Origin: Nostoc sp. FACHB-892
GTDB lineage: Bacteria; Cyanobacteriota; Cyanobacteriia; Cyanobacteriales; Nostocaceae
DNA: 64,000 nucleotides
Direction of reading: 5' to 3'
Assembly: GCF_014698795.1 (NCBI RefSeq)
Contig: NZ_JACJTR010000021.1
Coordinates: 80,399 to 144,398, forward strand
The notes beneath the pieces are model-generated. The model was not told the DNA's origin. It saw only the letters and a list, made by a program, of their open reading frames with translations, and did not search any database. Made by a program: the position numbers and the translations under genes. Shown here one piece after another: positions 51,651 through 61,753 of the stretch; within the stretch, counting starts at the first letter, position 1; each line of letters begins with the position of its first letter.

Positions 51651-52088
51651 TTATTTTAATTCTAATTCTTTGGGAAGGAGCGACTTGGGAATAATAGAAG
51701 CTTGTTTTTCCCCATCATAAGATTTCGTGTACCACCAAGCCCAAGCAATTAAAACTGCTTGAAAGGGAAGCCTGACTACGTGTACCCAAGGTGAATTAGG
51801 TATATGTTCAATCTTAATAAGATTAACCGCCATATAAATATTGGCAGGGTAAACAGCAATAAAAAGAGCAAGAAGTCCCCAAGCAGCAGCTTGACTTACA
51901 GGCGGGACTAATAAGCCGATACCACCCAAAATTTCATAAAAGCCACTAAGATAAACTAATCCTAAAGGGTAAGGTAGTTGCGGAGGCACAATTTTGACAT
52001 ATTCTTCTGGCACAATAAAGTGTGTCACTCCAACCACAATGATGCATATAGCAAGGATGACTCGTAATGTTTCCTTATGCTTATTCAT
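51651..52088 (-). CDS. DoxX family membrane protein
   Basis: A 145-residue integral membrane protein with four hydrophobic segments: LAICIIVVGVTHFIVPEEYV, LGLVYLSGFYEILGGIGLLV, WGLLALFIAVYPANIYMAVN and VLIAWAWWYTK. The DoxX-like/MauE-type pattern is clear, with the conserved Gly-rich SGFYEILGGIGLL. Family proteins act in redox stress or electron transfer at the membrane; the specific job is not known. ATG 52088, with no strong ribosome-binding site. Confidence 0.87.
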   Translation of the reverse strand: MNKHKETLRVILAICIIVVGVTHFIVPEEYVKIVPPQLPYPLGLVYLSGFYEILGGIGLLVPPVSQAAAWGLLALFIAVYPANIYMAVNLIKIEHIPNSPWVHVVRLPFQAVLIAWAWWYTKSYDGEKQASIIPKSLLPKELELK

Positions 52089-52449
52089 GGCTTTTGCTTG
52101 ATTATATACTTGTCCTATTACTTAAGTTTGACCGATGGATGTTAATCTGCCTTGAGTCAATAGGGGGAAAAATCCATAGAAATTCTCAAAATGCGACTTA
52201 ATTAAGAGATTTTCTAAGTTCCCATCACATCTTACAACTATAGCAGTCCTAAATAATTAACAAACTTCTTTCCTACTTTCCTTGGCGGTTTAATCATTTT
52301 TACAACTCAAATAGGATTACTATCGATATATAAGCGATTCTTTAATATTCGCGTCACTTAATATGATATTATTCCAATTTATTTATTAGTGTAAAAAATA
52401 ATTAATACTAATTAAATATTCATGTATTTTACTAATTATTCATAAAAAT
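52089..52449. other. AT-rich intergenic region upstream of the helicase gene
   Basis: No gene or structured RNA was recognised. Strongly AT-rich before the helicase start, and likely holds promoters of DoxX (minus) and the helicase (plus). Confidence 0.4.
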
Positions 52450-54624
52450 ATGAGCGATGCTTTTAGCAGACTTGCACCCTTCATTCAAGAATATATTTAT
52501 CATCACCAGTGGACTGAATTACGACCAGTTCAAATTGCTGCTTGTCAAGTTATATTTGACACTGATGCTCATTTGCTAGTGACTGCTGCAACTGCTGCGG
52601 GTAAAACAGAAGCAGCCTTTCTACCAGTTTTGACTTTGTTACATGCTAACCCTTGTGCAACTGTAGGAGTATTATATATTAGTCCAATCAAAGCTTTAAT
52701 TAATGATCAGTTTGAGCGCCTCAACGACTTACTCAAAGAAGCAGATATTCCAGTTTGGCACTGGCACGGTGATGTTTCTCAAAGTCGAAAAAACAAGCTT
52801 TTAAAGAATCCTCAAGGCATTCTACAAATTACACCAGAATCTTTAGAAAGTTTATTAATTAATAAAAATAATGACCTACTTCGCTTATTTGGTGATTTAA
52901 GATTTGTCATCATTGATGAAATTCATGCCTTTATGGGTTCTGAACGCGGTTGTCAAATTATTTGCCAATTACAACGTTTAGCAAAGTTGACGCAAAGGCA
53001 ACCACGCCGTATTGGTTTATCGGCAACTCTTGGTGATTACTCAATAGCGGAAGAATGGTTATCTTCAGGAACAGAAAACCCAGTCATTACACCGCAAGCT
53101 GACGGAATAAAACGCCAAATAAAACTAGCTGTAGAACATTTTTATATTACTGAAGAAGTAGATGAAGCACAGGCAACAGCTTATGAACAATATATTTTCA
53201 ATCTCAGTAAATCTCGCAAATGCTTAATATTTGCTAATAATCGTACGCGAACTGAATCTGTAATAGCATCTTTGCGCCAAATTGCCACAGAACAAGGACT
53301 ACCAGATATATATCATGTGCATCATGGGAGTATATCTGCTAGCTTGCGGCAATCTGCTGAAGATGCGATGCGTGAACCCAACAATCCAGCAGTTACTGCC
53401 GCTACTCTGACTTTAGAATTAGGTATAGATATCGGTTATTTAGAGCGAGTTATTCAGTTAGAATCACCCTTGTCTGTAGCTAGTTTTTTACAGCGTTTAG
53501 GACGTAGTGGCAGGAGAGGTGAAGCTGCCGATATGCGCTTTATCTGTGCTGAAGAGAAACCATTATCAGAAGCTTATCTACCAGAGCAAATACCCTGGCA
53601 ACTTTTGCAGTCTATCGCTATAATCCAACTTTATTTAGATGAGCAATGGATTGAACCAATCAGACCCATTAAATATCCTTTGAGTTTGCTTTATCACCAA
53701 ACAATGAGCATTTTAACAGCAACAGGGGAACTTTCACCTAATGCCTTAGCTAAACAAATTTTTAGCTTGCCACCCTTTGCTGCTATTTCTAAAGAGGATT
53801 TCCAATTACTACTGCGCTATTTAATTGATATTGGTCATATTCAGCATACCGAACAAGGTAAATTAATCCTGGGTTTGGCAGGAGAAAAGATTGTGAGAAA
53901 ATTTCAGTTTTATGCTGTCTTTGCTGAACAGCAAGAATATATTGTTAAACAAGGTGTAACGCAAATTGGCAGTATCGTCACGCCGCCTGCTGTTGGCAAT
54001 CAATTTGCTTTAGCTGGGAGAACTTGGGAAGTCGTAGAAGTTGACTTTAAAAAGAAGGCTATTTTTGTTAAACAAGCCGAGGGTAAATCTAGTATTTATT
54101 GGCGTGGTGGTAGTGGTACTATTCATACCAAAGTTTTACAACGAATGCAACAGATTCTATTTGAAAATATTGAGTACAGCTATTTGCAAAAAAATGCTTT
54201 GCAACGTTTACGTAAAGTTCGCCAATTGGTTCAGCAGGTTGGATTAGATAAACAAAATATCTTGCAATTAGAAAAAGGTAAATGCTGCATTTTCCCCTGG
54301 ATGGGTACAGTTGCTTACCGCACTTTAGAAAGATTACTCAACTCCTACTGTCGAGAATCTTTGGAAATTATCAGTATTGGCGGAGTAAATCCTTATTATT
54401 TGACAATTAAAATAGGCAAGGATAAATTTAAATATCTTTATCCTGAAATTGCTTCATTGTGTGAGCAAAGAATTACCTCAGAAGATTTAGTCAGTACTTC
54501 AGAAGCACCGGAAAATCAAAAATATGATCAATTTATTCCTCATCCACTTTTACGAAAGGCTTTTGCTAGCGATTATTTAGATATGAGAGAACTAAAACAG
54601 CAAGTGTCATTGTGGAGACAATAA
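52450..54624 (+). CDS. DEAD/DEAH-box ATP-dependent helicase (Lhr-like)
   Basis: A 724-residue superfamily 2 helicase. Q-motif-like LRPVQIAACQVIF, Walker A TAATAAGKTEAAFL (residues 45-58), VIIDEIHAF (motif II, DEIH), LSATLGDY (motif III), LELGIDIGYLERVIQ (motif V) and QRLGRSGRRG (motif VI). The rest is a winged-helix plus C-terminal region, shorter than full Lhr (about 1500 residues), similar to the Lhr core. Such enzymes unwind RNA/DNA hybrids in repair. It is not beside other defence genes, so a stand-alone role is more likely. Confidence 0.93.
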   Translation: MSDAFSRLAPFIQEYIYHHQWTELRPVQIAACQVIFDTDAHLLVTAATAAGKTEAAFLPVLTLLHANPCATVGVLYISPIKALINDQFERLNDLLKEADIPVWHWHGDVSQSRKNKLLKNPQGILQITPESLESLLINKNNDLLRLFGDLRFVIIDEIHAFMGSERGCQIICQLQRLAKLTQRQPRRIGLSATLGDYSIAEEWLSSGTENPVITPQADGIKRQIKLAVEHFYITEEVDEAQATAYEQYIFNLSKSRKCLIFANNRTRTESVIASLRQIATEQGLPDIYHVHHGSISASLRQSAEDAMREPNNPAVTAATLTLELGIDIGYLERVIQLESPLSVASFLQRLGRSGRRGEAADMRFICAEEKPLSEAYLPEQIPWQLLQSIAIIQLYLDEQWIEPIRPIKYPLSLLYHQTMSILTATGELSPNALAKQIFSLPPFAAISKEDFQLLLRYLIDIGHIQHTEQGKLILGLAGEKIVRKFQFYAVFAEQQEYIVKQGVTQIGSIVTPPAVGNQFALAGRTWEVVEVDFKKKAIFVKQAEGKSSIYWRGGSGTIHTKVLQRMQQILFENIEYSYLQKNALQRLRKVRQLVQQVGLDKQNILQLEKGKCCIFPWMGTVAYRTLERLLNSYCRESLEIISIGGVNPYYLTIKIGKDKFKYLYPEIASLCEQRITSEDLVSTSEAPENQKYDQFIPHPLLRKAFASDYLDMRELKQQVSLWRQ

Positions 54625-54755
54625 AGAAGAAGCTATTACGCATTTAACTTGAACATTTGCATAAAGGTTGATGACCAATGACTGATAACCATTAACCGTC
54701 AACAGAAAATAGAATTTATAAATTCTACGAATGATTTAGGACTACTATATAATTC

Positions 54756-55634
54756 TTAAAAATTATTACTAGGTAATCCAGTAACATCAGTTTGCAGAGC
54801 AAACAAATCACCAGAGTAGAAACTTTTTTCGATCTCTGCTTGGCTAAGTCCAACTGAAGCAGTGGTAATATAAAGCGTTTGCAAATTTTCGCCCCCAAAA
54901 GTACAGCTAGTTGGCAATTGTACAGGTAGCTTTACCCGCAATATCTCTTCACCCTTGGGATTGAAACGAATTACACACCATCCATCCCACATAGCTGACC
55001 AAATATGTCCTTCACTGTCTATTGTCAACCCATCTGGGTAGAAGGATTCATGAGTTAAATCAACAAAAATCCGGCGATTAGTAATGTTTCCTGTAACTGA
55101 ATTAAAGTCGTAAGCATATATTTTTTGCTGCGGAGAATCTGTTAAGTAAAATGTCTTTTGATTGGGACTCCACCCCAGACCATTAGAGATAGTCAATCCT
55201 GTTTCCATTATATGCAATGAACCATCATTGTCATAGCGATAAAGGCTCGCCTGGGGTTTTTCCAAAGAACACATTGAGCCAAACCAAAAGCGGCCTTGAG
55301 GGTCACATTTGCCATCATTGAAACGATTATCTAGGAGATTCCCTTCAATTTCTAAAATGGGGTTAACTTCAGCTGTCTGAGTATTGAGAAACGCCAAGTG
55401 ATGGCGCAGTGCCATAATTAATCTATCTTTACCTGCTGTTGCGATCGCACCTACTACATCTCCCACATCAAAAAAGGAACTTTTTCCCGTAGCAGGATGA
55501 AACTGATGCACGCGATGGTTATAAATATCAACCCAATACAGTAGGTTTTGATTTGAGTCCCACATTGGGCCTTCACCTAAGCGGGCACGGGCTTCTAGAA
55601 CATTGTGGAGTGGATATTGCAACTCGTTCACCAT
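54756..55634 (-). CDS. SMP-30/gluconolactonase family protein
   Basis: A 292-residue six-bladed propeller enzyme that opens lactones of sugars. Conserved metal-site segments: EARARLGEGPMWDSNQNLLY (Glu ligand), VDIYNHRVHQF, GNLLDNRFNDGKCDPQGRFW (Asn and Asp) and TISNGLGWSPNQKTFYLTDS, DGLTIDSEGHIWSAMWDGW. All four expected metal ligands appear present. Substrate (gluconolactone or other) is not decided. Monocistronic; ends at 54756, convergent with the helicase gene. Confidence 0.92.
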   Translation of the reverse strand: MVNELQYPLHNVLEARARLGEGPMWDSNQNLLYWVDIYNHRVHQFHPATGKSSFFDVGDVVGAIATAGKDRLIMALRHHLAFLNTQTAEVNPILEIEGNLLDNRFNDGKCDPQGRFWFGSMCSLEKPQASLYRYDNDGSLHIMETGLTISNGLGWSPNQKTFYLTDSPQQKIYAYDFNSVTGNITNRRIFVDLTHESFYPDGLTIDSEGHIWSAMWDGWCVIRFNPKGEEILRVKLPVQLPTSCTFGGENLQTLYITTASVGLSQAEIEKSFYSGDLFALQTDVTGLPSNNF

Positions 55635-55775
55635 TTACAGAAAGTAATTTCAGCGGCATTGACGCAATAAATATCTTAAAAAACGTCTGCCTTCCTATTC
55701 AAGTAAAAACTGAAGATGTGATGAATTGCTTCTTCCCCAGGTAAAAGAAAAAACTCTTCCTTTTGACTAAAACTC

Positions 55776-55808
55776 AGATTCCCGACTTATTTAATAAATC
55801 GAGAATCT
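55776..55808. repeat. Palindromic repeat (AGATTCCCGA...TCGAGAATCT)
   Basis: A stem of AGATTCCCGA against TCGAGAATCT with a 13-base AT loop. It lies just before the stop of the CSP41-like gene on the other strand and may act as its terminator. The hairpin at 63480-63516 (AAGATTACCGACTT...) is of the same type. Confidence 0.6.
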
Positions 55809-55813
55809 TGTTA

Positions 55814-56752
55814 CTACACAGCTTGTAAAATCTCCTCATCTACAGAGAAATCTACTTCAGCTTTGTCTTTTGCATTAGCCAAATAATCATTTTCCAGAGA
55901 ATCTTGTAATCCAGAAATTAAATCATATTCAGGATGCCAGTTTAATTCTGTTTGCGCTTTGTTCACCGAAGCAAAGAAATGCTGCACCCGCATCGGAAAA
56001 GCTTTACGCTTGCCGAAATCAAACTTTTTCGGGTCGTAATGGACAATTTTAACAGCATCGGGTGATTTACCAGCTGCTATAGCGCTAGCACGGGCTAAAC
56101 CATCAAAAGTGACAAAGCGATCGCCAGAGATATTATAAATCTGTCCTATGGCTTGTTCATTACCCAAAACTTTAGTCATTGCTAGTGCCAAGTCTTTTAC
56201 ATGACCTAGCTGCGTGATATGCAACCCATTTCCGGGGATGGGAATGGGGCGATCGCGCACAATTCTGTCAAAAAACCAGCCTTCTAATTCATTATAATTA
56301 CGAGGCCCGTAAATATAAGTAGGCCGAATGGAAGTAAAGGGAAATCCCGATTGAGTCAGATAACCTTCTGTTTCATGCTTACCCTTGTGGCGACTTTTGG
56401 GATCTACCGGATCACCTTCTACATGAGGCAATTGGTCAGATTTGAGATACACGCCCGCAGAACTCATATACACAAAATGTTGCACTCGGTCTTGAAAAAT
56501 TTCTGCCAGTGGTTGTGTATCAGTAAGTTCCCGTCCGTTATTGTCAAAAATGACATCAAAGCTTTCATGTGATAACTTTGCCTTTAATTGAGTAGCGTCA
56601 GTGCGATCGCCTATAATTTGTCCTACTCCCTCTAAAGAAGGTGCTGGTCGATTTCCCCGATTGAACAGCACTACCTCATGTCCTTGTTCCACTAGTAGTT
56701 GAGTCAAATAAACACCAATGAACCGAGTACCACCCATAATGAGAATTCGCAT
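55814..56752 (-). CDS. NAD-dependent epimerase/dehydratase family, CSP41-like
   Basis: A 312-residue protein, closely resembling cyanobacterial relatives of the plastid RNA-binding protein CSP41b. Rossmann motif MRILIMGGTRFIGVYLTQL, but the catalytic Tyr-x3-Lys is not at the usual place, as in CSP41. Other segments: HFVYMSSAGVYLKSDQLPH, TSIRPTYIYGPRNYNELEGW and NISGDRFVTFDGLARA. In plants CSP41 binds and cleaves chloroplast RNAs; the bacterial role is less clear. ATG 56752, transcribed away from the glycan genes. Confidence 0.85.
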   Translation of the reverse strand: MRILIMGGTRFIGVYLTQLLVEQGHEVVLFNRGNRPAPSLEGVGQIIGDRTDATQLKAKLSHESFDVIFDNNGRELTDTQPLAEIFQDRVQHFVYMSSAGVYLKSDQLPHVEGDPVDPKSRHKGKHETEGYLTQSGFPFTSIRPTYIYGPRNYNELEGWFFDRIVRDRPIPIPGNGLHITQLGHVKDLALAMTKVLGNEQAIGQIYNISGDRFVTFDGLARASAIAAGKSPDAVKIVHYDPKKFDFGKRKAFPMRVQHFFASVNKAQTELNWHPEYDLISGLQDSLENDYLANAKDKAEVDFSVDEEILQAV

Positions 56753-57033
56753 AAATTCACCATTTCTATATCAGTTGTCATCAAAGGAGTAGGGGAACAG
56801 GGTAGGCAGGAGAAGAATAACTATTGGTATTTCCGATTCCCCATTCCCCACTCCCTACTCCCTATTCCCCAATCTGAGATTATCAGGTTGCAGCATCCAT
56901 CTGGAACTTCTGACGAAAAGATTGCGTCTGATGTGCTAATCTGGGTGGCTTCCCGTTAATTGATCACAAGGGGAAACTTTTCAGTTAACGTCATCAAGTT
57001 GGCCTTTGTATTTTCCATTTATTCAAGTTAGCT

Positions 57034-58176
57034 GTGCCCTTGAAATATGCTCTGGTTCATGAGTGGTTGACACCCAAAGCCACCGGTGGTTCAGAACTCG
57101 TTGTACGAGAAATTTTGAATCACATTAATGCTGATTTGTATGCCCTCATAGATTTTGAATCCAGCAATCCTGAAAGTTATTTATACAAGCGTCAAATTGG
57201 CAAGACGTTTCTTCAGGACTTTCCCTATGCCCGCAACGGTGTACAAAAATACTTGCCTTTGTGGCCTTTGGCAATTGAACAACTTGATTTGCGGCATTAT
57301 GACATAATTCTGTCTTCATCCCATGCTGTTGCCAAAGGAATCCTGACCACTCCCGAACAGATGCATATTTGCTACTGTCACAGTCCTATGCGCTATGCCT
57401 GGGACTTGACTTTTGATTATCTGCGCCACAGCAAAATGGGTAGTGGTTTAGCTGGTTGGGTGACGCGATATCTATTACATCGTTTGCGTCAATGGGATGT
57501 ATTGAGTGCCAATCGCGTTGATTACTTCATTGCCAACTCACAGCATACAGCTCGGCGGATTTGGCGTTGCTATCGCCGAGAAGCAACAGTCATTTACCCA
57601 CCAGTGAATATTGCGGAATTTCCATTTCTGTCTGAGAAAGAGGACTTTTATCTGACAGTTTCCCGGTTAGTGAGCTACAAGCAAATATCGTTGATTGTCA
57701 AGGCTTTTAATCAACTAAAACGACCACTAGTAGTCATTGGTACAGGAGATGAAATGAAAAAGATTTGCGATATGGCAAACTCTAATATCCAAATACTGGG
57801 ATGGCAACCCGATAATGTGGTAAAAAAATATATGTCTAGGGCTAAGGCGTTTGTATATGCAGCTTGTGAAGATTTTGGTATAGCCCTAGTAGAAGCACAA
57901 GCCTGTGGTACGCCAGTGATTGCCTACGGTGCAGGGGGTGCTCTAGAAACAGTACGAGATATCCGCTCTTGTGTGGATACAGGGACAGGTATATTCTTCA
58001 AGACGCAAACAGAGGCAGCTTTAGTGGAGGCAGTAGAAAAGTTTGAAATGTATCAGGGTTCGTTCAGTTCCGAGTATATGCGATCGCACGCCGCGCAGTT
58101 TTCACCGCAAATTTTTGCAGATCGTTATCTAGATTTTGTAAACAAGTGCAACGAAAAAAGACCATTTTTGCAATGA
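57034..58176 (+). CDS. Glycosyltransferase family 4 protein
   Basis: A 380-residue GT4-type transferase. Acceptor half MPLKYALVHEWLTPKATGGSE, with the SSHAVAKGILTTPEQMHICY and CHSPMRYAWDLTFDYL segments typical of WcaI/WbaZ-like mannosyltransferases; donor half TVSRLVSYKQISLIVKAFN and CEDFGIALVEAQACGTPVIA (EX7E). Starts with GTG 57034. Followed by an initiating sugar transferase, gmd and fcl on the same strand, so it likely builds the same polysaccharide, perhaps using GDP-mannose or GDP-fucose. Confidence 0.93.
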   Translation: MPLKYALVHEWLTPKATGGSELVVREILNHINADLYALIDFESSNPESYLYKRQIGKTFLQDFPYARNGVQKYLPLWPLAIEQLDLRHYDIILSSSHAVAKGILTTPEQMHICYCHSPMRYAWDLTFDYLRHSKMGSGLAGWVTRYLLHRLRQWDVLSANRVDYFIANSQHTARRIWRCYRREATVIYPPVNIAEFPFLSEKEDFYLTVSRLVSYKQISLIVKAFNQLKRPLVVIGTGDEMKKICDMANSNIQILGWQPDNVVKKYMSRAKAFVYAACEDFGIALVEAQACGTPVIAYGAGGALETVRDIRSCVDTGTGIFFKTQTEAALVEAVEKFEMYQGSFSSEYMRSHAAQFSPQIFADRYLDFVNKCNEKRPFLQ

Positions 58177-58287
58177 TGGTCTTGAATAACGTCTTATTTT
58201 TTTAGGCTTTTGGCAATTTTCCCCAGAAGCACCTCATTTTGGCTTTAATATTGGGACTATGTGTGGTGTGGATTATTAAGGAGTATG

Positions 58288-59043
58288 ATGACTGCCCAGA
58301 GCTCACTCCTCTCCGGCAAGCGAGGCGTAAGGCAAGACACCAGAACGTCTACGCGTTTCTTAAAACGCGGTCAAAAAACGAAGACACCAAAAGTTAAACC
58401 CAAAGGTTTATCTTTTCAGGGTTTAAACGGAGAGTTTGCCAAGCGACTGTTCGACATAGTGTTTTCGCTGTCGGTGTTAATTTTGTTCTTCCCCGTCTAC
58501 TTAATTTTGGCCTTGCTGATTGCTCTCAGCTCAGAAGGCCCAATTTTTTATGTCCAGGAACGGGTAGGAAAAAATTACAAAGCGTTTAATTGTATTAAAT
58601 TCCGAACAATGGTAAGCAATGCGGATGAAATCCTCATGCAAATGATGGAAACATCGCCCGAATTGCGACAAGAATTTGAAAGCAGTTTTAAGCTGAAACA
58701 AGACCCCCGGATTACCAAAATTGGTCAATTTTTGCGAATTACTAGCTTAGACGAATTTCCTCAGTTCTGGAACGTTTTAAAAGGGGACATGAGTGTAGTC
58801 GGTCCCCGACCATTAGTAGCAGAAGAACTGCCAAAATACGGTTGTCACATTGATGAGATTTTAACAATCCGTCCAGGGATTACTGGTTTGTGGCAGGTGT
58901 CTGGCCGTAACGACATTCCCTACCCTCGGCGAGTCCAAATAGACCTGCATTATGCTAGATTTAGGAATTTTTGGCTTGATTTATGGATCATCTTGAAAAC
59001 TGTTGATGTGGTCATTGTGCCCAAAAATAATGGGGCATACTGA
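58288..59043 (+). CDS. Initiating sugar transferase (polyprenyl glycosylphosphotransferase)
   Basis: A 251-residue membrane protein of the bacterial sugar transferase family (WcaJ/WbaP/HepE-like), which puts a sugar-1-phosphate onto undecaprenyl phosphate to start a polysaccharide repeat. One N-terminal membrane helix (FDIVFSLSVLILFFPVYLIL), then GPIFYVQERVGKN, the catalytic FNCIKFRTMVSNADEIL, LDEFPQFWNVLKGDMS, VVGPRPL and RPGITGLWQVSGR. Start ATG 58288 is chosen because AAGGAG is correctly placed; GTG 58261 is open too. Confidence 0.93.
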   Translation: MTAQSSLLSGKRGVRQDTRTSTRFLKRGQKTKTPKVKPKGLSFQGLNGEFAKRLFDIVFSLSVLILFFPVYLILALLIALSSEGPIFYVQERVGKNYKAFNCIKFRTMVSNADEILMQMMETSPELRQEFESSFKLKQDPRITKIGQFLRITSLDEFPQFWNVLKGDMSVVGPRPLVAEELPKYGCHIDEILTIRPGITGLWQVSGRNDIPYPRRVQIDLHYARFRNFWLDLWIILKTVDVVIVPKNNGAY

Positions 59044-59634
59044 GTAACTACTTAGGGCCGATTCTGTGGGGCAGTTAATGCCCCTAAGTATTAATTATTG
59101 CCATAAGACTAAAGGCAGTCTTAAATCATTTGTAAAAATAAATTAACCGCAGAGGCGCGCCGACACCGTTGACGGTTGACGGTTAACAGTCTTTCGTCTT
59201 ATTCAATCCCTTTTTAGGGGTAGGATTAGCTTAAGTGTTTCTATTTAGCTAAGATTCCTTTAAATGTATCTGTAGTTCATTTTGCTCTTACTCTGATTTT
59301 TGCAATAAATCTAATTTCAAATACTTATTTTATTCAGTCTTCATAAAATCAGATATATATAAAATTTTGACAAAAAAACAACGAACATAAAAAAAGTGTT
59401 GATCTATTTGTTAAAAGAAAAAATATACATTATTAAACAAATTAAACAATTTTGATATATTTAAGCTTGGACTTACGTGTTAAATTAATCTTTATTAAGT
59501 ATATTTATTTAGGAGAAAAGTATCCTAACAGCAATAACTCGTAGGTTTACCATTAGGCAATTCAGCAATTAGTTGCTAGGTTGTATCAGATTGTTTGTAA
59601 CTTTTTAATCAAAGGCAATAAGGGATAATTGAGC
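59044..59634. other. Intergenic region upstream of gmd
   Basis: No gene. Short repeats include AACCGCAGAGGCGC (59145-) related to the 29154 element, and GTTGACGGTTGACGGTTAAC-type heptamers (59166-59191). The second half is very AT-rich (59270-59560) and likely carries the gmd promoter. Confidence 0.45.
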
Positions 59635-60714
59635 ATGGCGCAACAGAAACGAGCGTTAATTACTGGTATTACTGGTCAAGATGGTTCATATTTAAGTGAG
59701 TTTTTGTTGGAACAAGGTTATGAGGTTCATGGCATTATTCGCCGGACTTCTACCTTTAACACAGACCGTATCGATCACATTTATGAAGACCCCCACAAAG
59801 AGGGAGTGCGGTTATTTCTTCACTATGGTGACTTGACAGATGGTACGACGTTGCGACGCATTTTAGAAGAAGTCCAGCCAGTAGAGATTTACAACCTGGG
59901 CGCTCAATCTCATGTCAGAGTAAGCTTTGATTCACCAGAATACACAGTGGATGCTGTCGGAATGGGGACGTTGCGTCTTTTAGAAGCAATTCGGGACTAT
60001 CAACACCGTACCGGAATTCAGGTGCGATTTTACCAGGCGGGTTCTTCAGAAATGTACGGTTTAGTACAAGCAATACCTCAAACTGAGACAACGCCCTTTT
60101 ATCCCCGTAGCCCTTATGCTTGTGCGAAAGTTTACGCCCACTGGCAAACTGTAAATTATCGTGAGTCCTATGATTTATTTGCTTGTAACGGCATACTTTT
60201 TAACCACGAGTCACCACGGCGGGGTGAAACCTTTGTAACCCGCAAAATTACTAGAGCAGTGGCTGGTATCGTTGCTGGGAAGCAGAAAAAAATTTACATG
60301 GGTAATTTAGACGCAAAGCGAGATTGGGGCTATGCGAAGGATTATGTTAAAGCGATGTGGTTGATGTTGCAAAAAGATCAGCCAGATGACTACGTAATTG
60401 CTACTGGTGAAACTCACTCGGTGCGCGAGTTTTTGGAACTAGCATTTAGTTACGTAAATCTTAATTGGGAAGATTATGTAGAGTTTGATGAGCGTTACCT
60501 ACGTCCATCTGAGGTAGAGTTGTTGATTGGCGATTCTAGCAAAGCACGAGAGAAGTTGGGCTGGGCACCATCAGTAACCTTTGAAGAACTAGTTTCGTTA
60601 ATGGTAGAAGCAGATTTACAAGCATTGGGTCACACTTCACCCAATGGAAATGGTTCGCAATTTCCAGATGATATTGCGACTATTCGTCAACAACTGGGCG
60701 CTTTGCACTTCTGA
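59635..60714 (+). CDS. gmd: GDP-mannose 4,6-dehydratase
   Basis: A 359-residue SDR-family enzyme turning GDP-D-mannose into GDP-4-keto-6-deoxymannose. Rossmann motif ALITGITGQDGSYLSEFLLE, IIRRTSTFNTDRIDH, LHYGDLTDGTTLRRI, catalytic YACAKVYAHWQTVNYRES (Tyr-x3-Lys), NHESPRRGETFVTRKITRA and GWAPSVTFEEL. ATG 59635 is preferred; TTG 59629 is two codons earlier. It forms a pathway with fcl 24 bp downstream. Confidence 0.96.
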   Translation: MAQQKRALITGITGQDGSYLSEFLLEQGYEVHGIIRRTSTFNTDRIDHIYEDPHKEGVRLFLHYGDLTDGTTLRRILEEVQPVEIYNLGAQSHVRVSFDSPEYTVDAVGMGTLRLLEAIRDYQHRTGIQVRFYQAGSSEMYGLVQAIPQTETTPFYPRSPYACAKVYAHWQTVNYRESYDLFACNGILFNHESPRRGETFVTRKITRAVAGIVAGKQKKIYMGNLDAKRDWGYAKDYVKAMWLMLQKDQPDDYVIATGETHSVREFLELAFSYVNLNWEDYVEFDERYLRPSEVELLIGDSSKAREKLGWAPSVTFEELVSLMVEADLQALGHTSPNGNGSQFPDDIATIRQQLGALHF

Positions 60715-60738
60715 TTCGCACCACAGAGGATATAAAAT

Positions 60739-61683
60739 ATGACTGCCTTAGAATTAAAAAATAAACGCATTCTCGTCACTGGTGGTTCGGGGTTTCTAGG
60801 TCGTCAGGTGATAGATCAGCTGTGTAAAGCAGGGGCTAATCGTGAGAAGATTACAGTAACGCGATCGCGCGATTGTGATTTACGTGTTTGGGAAAATAGC
60901 CAACGTGCAGTTGACCAGCAAGACGTAATTATCCACCTAGCAGCTCATGTCGGTGGCATCGGTCTGAACCGCGAAAAACCCGCAGAGTTGTTCTACGATA
61001 ATTTGATCATGGGTACGCAGCTAATTCACGCTGCCTATCAAGCTGGAGTAGAAAAATTCGTTTGTGTTGGCACAATCTGCGCCTATCCTAAATTTACTCC
61101 AGTGCCATTCAAAGAAGATGATCTTTGGAATGGCTACCCAGAGGAAACTAATGCCCCCTACGGAATTGCTAAAAAAGCGCTTTTAGTTCAATTGCAATCT
61201 TACCGCCAGCAGTACGGTTTTAATGGAATTTATCTACTGCCAGTGAATTTATATGGCCCAGAAGATAACTTTGACCCTGGAAGTTCTCACGTTATTCCAG
61301 CGTTAATTCGCAAAGTTCACGAAGCCCAAATTCAAGGAGAAAAGCAACTCCCAGTTTGGGGTGATGGCAGCCCCACCCGCGAGTTTCTATATTCAGTAGA
61401 TGCAGCGCGGGGGATTGTTATGGGAACCCAATTCTATAACGAATCGGAACCAGTTAACTTGGGAACAGGTTATGAAATCTCCATCCTTGATTTGATAACT
61501 TTAATCTGCAAATTGATGGAATTTAAGGGTGAAATTGTATGGCAAACTGACAAGCCTAATGGTCAACCCCGCCGTTGTTTAGATACAGAACGGGCAAAGC
61601 AAGCCTTTAATTTCACGGCTCAGGTGGGCTTTGAGCAAGGGTTAAAAAATACCATTGAGTGGTATCGTCAACACGCTGCATAA
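60739..61683 (+). CDS. fcl: GDP-L-fucose synthase
   Basis: A 314-residue epimerase-reductase producing GDP-L-fucose from the Gmd product. Motifs: ILVTGGSGFLGRQVIDQL, HLAAHVGGIGLNREKPAELF, VGTICAYPKFTPVPFKEDDL, YGIAKKALLVQLQSYR (Tyr-x3-Lys), VNLYGPEDNFDP and GDGSPTREFLYSVDAARGI. ATG 60739 has GAGG upstream. Followed by a rho-independent terminator, so gmd-fcl form a transcription unit. Confidence 0.96.
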   Translation: MTALELKNKRILVTGGSGFLGRQVIDQLCKAGANREKITVTRSRDCDLRVWENSQRAVDQQDVIIHLAAHVGGIGLNREKPAELFYDNLIMGTQLIHAAYQAGVEKFVCVGTICAYPKFTPVPFKEDDLWNGYPEETNAPYGIAKKALLVQLQSYRQQYGFNGIYLLPVNLYGPEDNFDPGSSHVIPALIRKVHEAQIQGEKQLPVWGDGSPTREFLYSVDAARGIVMGTQFYNESEPVNLGTGYEISILDLITLICKLMEFKGEIVWQTDKPNGQPRRCLDTERAKQAFNFTAQVGFEQGLKNTIEWYRQHAA

Positions 61684-61709
61684 TCATGTATTAGTAAATG
61701 TAGAGTGTT

Positions 61710-61740
61710 ATAAGCTGGGCAATGCCCAGCTTATTTTTTT
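61710..61740 (+). terminator. Rho-independent terminator after gmd-fcl
   Basis: A perfect 11-bp stem ATAAGCTGGGC, a 3-base loop, then GCCCAGCTTAT and a run of seven Ts. It ends the GDP-fucose operon and separates it from the cyclo-ligase gene 14 bases later. Confidence 0.92.
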
Positions 61741-61753
61741 GACGCAATATTTC

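Noticed and set aside
52450..54624. Helicase as part of a defence island
   Set aside because: Neighbours are ordinary metabolic and membrane genes, and no nuclease or other defence partner adjoins it.
58158..58183. Hairpin AAGACCAT...ATGGTCTT at the end of the GT4 gene as a terminator
   Set aside because: The stem is short, the loop is 10 bases and the T-run comes only about 12 bases later, so the evidence is weak.
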